The notes beneath the pieces are model-generated. The model worked only from the letters and a program-made list of their open reading frames with translations. It did no database searches and was not told the origin of the DNA. A stretch of 40,429 nt of DNA, from contig CAKQXG010000006.1 in assembly GCA_934281515.1 (NCBI GenBank), positions 1 to 40,429 on the forward strand, given 5' to 3'. Position 1 is the first letter of the stretch, and each line of letters begins with the position of its first letter. A program made the translations under genes and the position numbers. Positions 34,652-40,429 of the stretch are shown one piece after another. This DNA comes from an uncultured Clostridia bacterium (GTDB taxonomy: Bacteria > Bacillota > Clostridia > Christensenellales > CAG-314).

Positions 34652-36181
34652 ATGAACAAGGAACAAACGGTACTGGTGCTGGACTTCGGCGGACAGTACA
34701 AGGAATTGATTGCTCGTTGCGTGCGACAATGCAACGTGTTCAGCCGTATATTGCCGGGCAACACGCCCGTCGACAAAATCAGGGAGATTGCCCCTGTCGG
34801 CATAATACTGACAGGAGGTCCGCACAGCGTATACGCATCCGACAGTCCGCACACTACGGCGGAGTTGTTCGAGCTGGGCATCCCTGTGCTTGGCATATGC
34901 TACGGCATGCAACTGATGGCGTACACGTTGGGCGGCGAGGTCAGCTCTTGCAAAGTAAGCGAGTACGGTACGATAAACACGACGGTGGACGACATAAAAA
35001 GTCCGTTGTTTAAAGGCGTTGACAAACAAACCGTCACGCTGATGAGCCACACCGACTATGTTTCTGAATTGCCCGACGGCTTTACCGCTCTTGCGCATAC
35101 CGACGATTGCCCCGTTGCGGCGATGTCCTGCGCCGAGCGCGGACTGTACGCCGTGCAGTTTCACCCCGAGGTGGAACGTAGCAAGCAGGGCATGACGGTG
35201 CTGCGCAACTTTTTATTTGAAGTGTGTCATGCCGAAGGCAACTACACGATAGACGATTTTTTGCAAAGAGAAGTGCAACGCATACGCGAGCAGGTCGGCG
35301 ACAAGCAAGTTGTGCTGGGTTTGTCGGGCGGCGTGGACAGCTCGGTTTGCGCGGCGATATTGGAACGCGCTATACCCAATCAACTCACCTGCATTTTTGT
35401 CGATCACGGCATGATGCGCAAAAACGAAGGAGACGAGATCGAGGCTGCGTTTGCGGGCAAGTCGTTGAACTTTGTACGAGTCAATGCCGAACAACGTTTT
35501 CTTTCTCGGCTCGACGGCGTAACCGACCCCGAACGCAAACGCAAGATTATAGGCGAAGAGTTTGTTCGCGTGTTTGAAGAAGAAAGCGCGCGTTTTGCAG
35601 GATGTATGCTGGCGCAGGGCACAATCTATCCCGACGTGGTGGAAAGCGGTCTTACGACGGGCGCGGTAATCAAGTCGCACCACAATGTGGGCGGTCTGCC
35701 CAAGGACACCAGGTTTGTCGGACTTGTTGAACCATTACGCAGTTTGTTCAAGGACGAAGTGCGTACGCTCGGACGTAAGTTGGGACTTGACGAACGCCTT
35801 GTCAGCCGCCAACCGTTCCCCGGTCCGGGACTTGCCGTGCGTTGTATCGGTGCAATTACAAAAAAGCGTCTTGACATTTTGCGCGATGCGGATTATATTT
35901 ATAGAGAGGAGCTTGAAAAGGCAGGTTTGCATTACGGACAGTACTTCGCCGTGCTTACCGACATGCGCACCGTCGGCGTTATGGGCGACGGGCGTACGTA
36001 CAACTACGTGTTGGCATTGCGTGCCGTAATTACAAGCGATTTTATGACATGCGAGTATGCCCACATTCCATACGAAGTTCTGGATGTCGTAACAAAGCGT
36101 ATTGTCAACGAAGTACAGGGTGTCAGCCGCGTGGTGTACGACATCACGGGTAAGCCGCCTGCAACGATAGAGTGGGAATAG
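34652..36181 (+). CDS. guaA: GMP synthase (glutamine-hydrolysing)
   Basis: A 509-residue two-domain enzyme converting XMP to GMP. The N-terminal class I amidotransferase domain has the nucleophile Cys83 in GICYGMQ and the partner histidine/glutamate in VQFHPEVERS; the ATP pyrophosphatase domain has the P-loop LSGGVDSS (Ser225-Ser230 region); the C-terminal dimerisation domain includes RQPFPGPGLAVRCIG and ends TGKPPATIEWE. GGAGGG precedes ATG 34652. A GC-rich hairpin (about 34611-34634) sits in the spacer after purA, possibly for mRNA processing or partial termination. No guaB is in the window. Confidence 0.97.
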   Translation: MNKEQTVLVLDFGGQYKELIARCVRQCNVFSRILPGNTPVDKIREIAPVGIILTGGPHSVYASDSPHTTAELFELGIPVLGICYGMQLMAYTLGGEVSSCKVSEYGTINTTVDDIKSPLFKGVDKQTVTLMSHTDYVSELPDGFTALAHTDDCPVAAMSCAERGLYAVQFHPEVERSKQGMTVLRNFLFEVCHAEGNYTIDDFLQREVQRIREQVGDKQVVLGLSGGVDSSVCAAILERAIPNQLTCIFVDHGMMRKNEGDEIEAAFAGKSLNFVRVNAEQRFLSRLDGVTDPERKRKIIGEEFVRVFEEESARFAGCMLAQGTIYPDVVESGLTTGAVIKSHHNVGGLPKDTRFVGLVEPLRSLFKDEVRTLGRKLGLDERLVSRQPFPGPGLAVRCIGAITKKRLDILRDADYIYREELEKAGLHYGQYFAVLTDMRTVGVMGDGRTYNYVLALRAVITSDFMTCEYAHIPYEVLDVVTKRIVNEVQGVSRVVYDITGKPPATIEWE

Positions 36182-36309
36182 TGCTCAGGCTGTCGGTACG
36201 ACGTTAAATTGCTGCCGACGCGCAAGTTTTGGATAGATGTGAAAAATGCTTTTACGGAAAGGGTTTTGACTCAAAGCTCTTTTAAATACAAAACAAGGAG
36301 AGTCGAAAT

Positions 36310-36924
36310 ATGAACAAGATCATTACTGTCGGTCGTCAGTTCGGTAGCGGAGGTCGCGAAGTCGGTCGCAGATTGTCCGAAAAACTCGGTATTGCCTACT
36401 ACGATCAGGAAATCATCTCTGAAATTGCCAAACGCACCAAGCTGTCGGAAGAATACGTCAAAGACGTTTCCGAAAGCCGCCCCGTTGCGTCTTTCCCGAT
36501 ACACACCGGTATCAGTTTGTTCAATATGCCCAACCCTGTATTTCAACAAAGCATGGTCGTCTACGCCGAACAGCACAAAATTTTGCGTGAGCTTGCCGAC
36601 AAATCCGACTGCATCATTGTAGGACGTTGTGCCGACTATGTGTTGCGCGACTGCGACCCGTTCCGTATTTTTGTCTATGCCGACGAAGCCGCGCGACTTC
36701 AACGTTGCATGCAACGTCGTTTACCCGACGATCAGACAAACGAACGTGAAATGAAACGTAAGATGGCGGAGCTCGATCGTAATCGCGCCGGGTACTACTC
36801 GTTTTTCAGCGGTAACAAGTGGGGCGACAAGGACAACTATGACTTGATGCTCAACACCACGGGCAAGGACATCAAGTCGGTGACCGACGCTCTTGCCGAC
36901 TATTTGCGTAAAGTATTGTATTGA
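36310..36924 (+). CDS. Cytidylate kinase-like P-loop protein
   Basis: A 204-residue member of the cytidylate-kinase-like (AAA_26) family, common in Bacillota. The P-loop is GRQFGSGGREVG (residues about 8-19), then ISEIAKRTKLSEEYV and the IVGRCADYVL segment typical of the family, and a basic LQRCMQRRLPDDQ lid. True CMP kinases have a different lid; the substrate of this family is not settled, so no gene symbol is given. AAGGAG precedes ATG 36310. A TTGACT at 36268 may be the -35 of a weak promoter (no good -10). A hairpin and a terminator follow. Confidence 0.88.
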   Translation: MNKIITVGRQFGSGGREVGRRLSEKLGIAYYDQEIISEIAKRTKLSEEYVKDVSESRPVASFPIHTGISLFNMPNPVFQQSMVVYAEQHKILRELADKSDCIIVGRCADYVLRDCDPFRIFVYADEAARLQRCMQRRLPDDQTNEREMKRKMAELDRNRAGYYSFFSGNKWGDKDNYDLMLNTTGKDIKSVTDALADYLRKVLY

Positions 36925-36933
36925 GTTTTTGGC

Positions 36934-36965
36934 GGGGAGAGCCTTTCGGATAAAAGGTTCTCCCT
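36934..36965 (+). repeat. Hairpin element, family II copy 2 (after kinase gene)
   Basis: A 12-bp stem with one G-U pair (36935-36946 with 36953-36964) and loop CGGATA, ten bases after the kinase stop, without T tract. It resembles the hairpin at 4031-4070. Confidence 0.6.
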
Positions 36966-37045
36966 GTTGCGTTATTCAAAACTTTTTCCACGTAATCGAT
37001 TTTTACATACGTACGTAAAAATCCTCGACATTTTTAACATAATAC

Positions 37046-37088
37046 AGGCTTGTATCGGCGGCTATTTCTGTCGGTACGAGCCTTTTTT
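37046..37088 (+). terminator. Intrinsic terminator after the kinase gene
   Basis: Fourteen continuous pairs including three G-U (37046-37059 with 37070-37083) are followed by TTTTTT. The G-U pairs and T tract fit plus-strand RNA, so it ends the kinase transcript at the junction with feoB. Confidence 0.9.
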
Positions 37089-37089
37089 G

Positions 37090-38886
37090 TCACATCCGGA
37101 ACATCGCCATGCGGTATGCTACAAAGGCAAACAGGTATGCCAGCATGCTTTGTAACAACAGCGCTTTTGCTGCTCTGGCTTTTCCTTGTTCCGACGCCAA
37201 TGCCGCCACCGTCGCAACGCACGGAATCGTCAGCAGATTGTACAGCACAAAGGCAAATGCGCCTGCCGTCGATATCGTCGCCGTCGGTTCGGCGCACAAC
37301 ACGGCAAGAGTGCTTTGTATCGTTTCCTTTGCAGACAGTCCTGCCAACGTCGCTACCGAGTACGCCCATCCAAAGCCCATGTCGTCAAACCCTAACGGAG
37401 CGAAGCACGGCGAAACAAATCGTCCGACATCGGCAAGTATGCTTTGTTGCACCGACACTGCCTGCAAGTGCCAATCGAACGCCTGCAACACCCACAACGC
37501 AACCGACCCGACAAACACGGTGGTACCGGCGCGGGTCAAAAAGTTTAACGCCGATGTCCGGCATTGTTTTACCACGCATTGCACTCTTGGCAGACGGTAT
37601 GGCGGCAACTCCAACAAAAACAGGCCGTTTTCTACCATTGTTTTGCGCCTGCGTGTAACTAGTTTCGGTATCGCCGCCGCGCATATTGCGGCAAGTATAC
37701 ACGCAAGGTACAGCAGTAGCGTTATCGTTGCATTGCCGTCGAAAAACGTTGCCGAAAAGAAACTTATTACCGTCAACTTTGCCGAGCACGGCACAAAAGG
37801 GGCAAGGCACGCCGTGGCGCAACGTTGTTTGTCGTCCTTCAACGTTCGGGTGGACAATACGGCAGGTACGCTGCAACCGCAACCGACCGTCAGGCACACA
37901 AGGCTTTGTCCGCACAGTCCCAACGGGCGCAAAAATTTGTCTGTGGCAAAAGCGACGCGTGCCAGATATCCCGATTCTTCCAATAAAGTCATGCATGCCG
38001 ACAGCAAAACTATCTGCGGTAAAAATGCCACGACGGAGAATATCCCAGTCAATGCGCCGTCGCATACAAGCGAAATCAACAGCGGTTCACCCGTCTGCGA
38101 CAGAAAGTTTGCCACTGCGTTTGTCACGGCAGGTGCAAGCAAGTCGCTTATCGCTCCCGACAGCAATCCGCCCACGCCTTGCAGGCACAACCGAAAAACA
38201 GCCCACATCACGGCGAAAAATAACGGTAAGGCAAGCCAACGATTGAGCAATATTCCATCTATATAGTCCGTGCGCGCGCGTGCGCGCAATATATCCTTAT
38301 TCGCAGGCAACAGCCGCATGGTTTGCAATGCGATTTCGTTCACCTTGAGCCGCAGTAGTCGTGTGCCGTCGGCGGTATCGTCAAACGAAGGCAATGTTTT
38401 GTGCGGCGGCTTGGCTCGGCGACATGCGGCAATTACTCTTGCGCTGTCGGAAGCACGTGTAGCGACAATGGGTACGACTTCCACACCCAGTCGTGCGGAC
38501 AATCCGTCAACGTCGATTTCTATCCCTTGCTTTGCCGCTTCGTCGGACATGTTCAGCGCAATTACGATCGGCACACTCTTTGTCAGAAGTCGACAGGTAA
38601 GTTGCAACGAACGTTTCAGTGCAGTGGCGTCTACCACGCTTACAATCACGTCGGGTCGAGCTTCGGCAAGGTATCGCGCCGTTACGATTTCTTCGGGCGA
38701 GTATCCGCCAAGCGACAATGTGCCCGGGGTATCGGCAATTGTAATGTCGGGCGAGCCTTTGCAGGGGGCGGTTTTTGCGGTAACCGTAACGCCCGAGCGG
38801 TTGCCCGTCGGCAGAGTGGCGCCCGTCATTGTGTTGAATAGCGTCGTTTTGCCGCAGTTCGGATTGCCCACAAGACATACTATCAT
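37090..38886 (-). CDS. feoB: Ferrous iron transport protein B
   Basis: A 598-residue inner-membrane Fe2+ transporter with an N-terminal GTPase. G1 is GNPNCGKTT (residues 7-15), G3 is DTPG, G4 is NMSD; the helical linker follows, then about eight membrane segments. The pore motifs are GYLARVAFATDKFLRPLGL, VGCGCSVPAV and APFVPCSAKL, corresponding to the family GYMARxAF, GFGCNVPA and PFMSCSARLP sequences; Ser replaces the usual Asn in the first Cys motif. It is about 100 residues shorter than many FeoB proteins. It overlaps feoA by four bases (ATGA) and has GGGAG upstream of ATG 38886. Confidence 0.94.
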   Translation of the reverse strand: MIVCLVGNPNCGKTTLFNTMTGATLPTGNRSGVTVTAKTAPCKGSPDITIADTPGTLSLGGYSPEEIVTARYLAEARPDVIVSVVDATALKRSLQLTCRLLTKSVPIVIALNMSDEAAKQGIEIDVDGLSARLGVEVVPIVATRASDSARVIAACRRAKPPHKTLPSFDDTADGTRLLRLKVNEIALQTMRLLPANKDILRARARTDYIDGILLNRWLALPLFFAVMWAVFRLCLQGVGGLLSGAISDLLAPAVTNAVANFLSQTGEPLLISLVCDGALTGIFSVVAFLPQIVLLSACMTLLEESGYLARVAFATDKFLRPLGLCGQSLVCLTVGCGCSVPAVLSTRTLKDDKQRCATACLAPFVPCSAKLTVISFFSATFFDGNATITLLLYLACILAAICAAAIPKLVTRRRKTMVENGLFLLELPPYRLPRVQCVVKQCRTSALNFLTRAGTTVFVGSVALWVLQAFDWHLQAVSVQQSILADVGRFVSPCFAPLGFDDMGFGWAYSVATLAGLSAKETIQSTLAVLCAEPTATISTAGAFAFVLYNLLTIPCVATVAALASEQGKARAAKALLLQSMLAYLFAFVAYRMAMFRM

Positions 38887-39173
38887 TTACGTATCTCCCT
38901 GACCAGCAGTCGGTCGGCGGTTTCTTTGCGTAATGCAATGCGTACCTCGTCGGTTTTGTACAACGTCGGGTCGCCTGCGGCGGATGAAACTCCTACCGTA
39001 ACGGCGGTGCCGGGAACAATTCCTGCCTCGGCAAGACGTTTGATTTGTTCTTCGGGCAATTGCGCCGCAACAAGCACGCAAACGCTGCCTTTTCGTGCAT
39101 TTGACAGCCTGCAAAAATTTGTCGAAAAAAGTTCAATTTTTTTGTTAAAAACGTTTGACAATATTCGCACCAT
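38883..39173 (-). CDS. feoA: Ferrous iron transport protein A (SH3-like)
   Basis: A small protein of up to 96 residues. The core (SVCVLVAAQLPEEQIKRLAEAGIVPGTAVTVG..., then the EVRIALRKETADRLLV end) fits the FeoA SH3-like domain, including the RLxxxGxxPGxxV motif, and the four-base overlap with feoB supports the name. The start is uncertain: ATG 39173, GTG 39170 and TTG 39161 are all possible, none with a ribosome site, and the first 20 residues (Asn/Phe/Lys-rich) do not match FeoA. The first rRNA promoter (39155-39183, opposite strand) overlaps these starts, so feoA and 23S transcription may compete. Confidence 0.85.
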   Translation of the reverse strand: MVRILSNVFNKKIELFSTNFCRLSNARKGSVCVLVAAQLPEEQIKRLAEAGIVPGTAVTVGVSSAAGDPTLYKTDEVRIALRKETADRLLVREIRK

Positions 39174-39183
39174 GTTGTATTAT
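39155..39183 (+). promoter_or_regulatory. Upstream promoter P1 of the 23S rRNA unit
   Basis: -35 TTGACA, 17-base spacer, -10 TATTAT. It overlaps the 5' end of feoA on the other strand. Confidence 0.75.
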
Positions 39184-39314
39184 ATGTAAGCTCGCTTCGA
39201 AAGAGCCGACAATCTTGTGTAAACAAGTGGTAATTTGCAGTAGCAAGTCAACAAGGCGCTGACCACTCGGTCAAAAAACCTTAAAAAAACTTTTAAAAAA
39301 GTTTTGAAAAACAG

Positions 39315-39343
39315 TTGACAAACAAATTGCACTGTGATATTAT
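39315..39343 (+). promoter_or_regulatory. Downstream promoter P2 of the 23S rRNA unit, with UP element
   Basis: -35 TTGACA, 17-base spacer, -10 TATTAT, same elements as P1. A-tract-rich DNA (39274-39313) just upstream resembles an UP element, as at strong rRNA promoters. Confidence 0.85.
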
Positions 39344-39349
39344 TAGTAG

Positions 39350-39551
39350 GCTGTTGAGAAACGGCGCCGCTGTTGCGGCAGAAAGGAACATTGACAACTG
39401 CATAATCAATAAAAAGTTTAGAGTAAAAATATTAATCGAGTGTTAATATGCAAAATTATATGATTTTTGCTGCAATGACGCAGAGTTAATAAGAGTAAAT
39501 TATTCAAGGATCTAAAATGTACTTGCGTAAAGCAAGTGTATCGTAATTATA
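39350..39551 (+). other. 23S rRNA leader
   Basis: About 200 bases from P2 to the mature 5' end. It holds hairpins GCCGC-TGTT-GCGGC (39366-39379), ACTTGC-GCAAGT (about 39521-39537) and ATCGTA-TACGAT (just before the 23S), and an ACATTGACAACTGCATAAT segment resembling the boxA-like sequence that precedes 23S genes in Bacillota. No tRNA and no 16S end is present. Confidence 0.65.

Positions 39552-40429
<878 letters not shown>

Noticed and set aside
36970..37000. Degenerate fourth copy of the convergent-junction repeat at the kinase/feoB junction
   Set aside because: Only TTCAAAACTTTTTCC and CGTA resemble it and the palindrome is missing; too weak to call.
39184..39551. tRNA or 16S 3' end ahead of the 23S gene
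   Set aside because: No cloverleaf, no T-loop GTTCGAATC-like sequence and no anti-Shine-Dalgarno CCTCC end of 16S are present.

Overview
The window comes from a bacterial chromosome, most likely a Bacillota/Clostridia-type organism (possibly an uncultured gut lineage; I cannot go lower in rank). The support is: an L7Ae-like gene between rpoC and rpsL, a Veg gene, an L17 with the internal insertion seen in clostridia, GGAGG ribosome sites, sigma-A-type promoters and a 23S rRNA with clostridial wording. GC content is moderate and coding style is uniform. I see no insertion sequence, phage, CRISPR array or tRNA gene.

Layout. 1-967: end of the alpha ribosomal operon (rpoA tail, rplQ), then veg. 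1084-4005: an AT-richer unknown gene on the minus strand, then a MATE exporter with a GNAT acetyltransferase. 4402-17675: rpoB, rpoC, L7Ae-like, rpsL, rpsG, fusA and tuf. This block lies downstream of the alpha operon and lacks rplKAJL, so the usual rpoBC-str-S10-spc-alpha order is permuted. 18139-28261: an M1-family lipoprotein peptidase, a phosphopantetheinyl transferase, trkA-trkH potassium uptake, an M3-like lipoprotein peptidase, a phosphohexomutase and a PPP-family phosphatase. 28262-28942: a gene-poor interval with divergent promoters, two terminators, a direct repeat and a palindromic operator. 28943-31585: an orphan operon of a 213-aa unknown protein, a VirD4/TraG-like ATPase without membrane anchor, and a 76-aa winged-helix-like protein. 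31815-36181: purB, purA and guaA, which carry out the last steps from IMP to AMP and from XMP to GMP. 36310-36924: a cytidylate-kinase-like protein. 37090-39173: feoA-feoB iron uptake (minus strand). 39552-end: 5' part of a 23S rRNA gene transcribed from its own tandem promoters with no 16S gene upstream.

The most interesting signals are: (1) the 23S gene apparently unlinked from 16S; (2) a roughly 70-bp palindromic repeat present at three of the four convergent gene junctions, looking like a spread bidirectional terminator; (3) the 28262-28942 control region, where both flanking transcription units have long leaders ending in intrinsic terminators; (4) the orphan VirD4-like ATPase operon; (5) ribosomal protein S12 with Arg at position 88, a substitution known to give streptomycin resistance elsewhere; and (6) an RNA polymerase beta subunit with a large N-terminal-half expansion and a very acidic tail of about 130 residues. 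All calls are from reading sequence; no database search was run.
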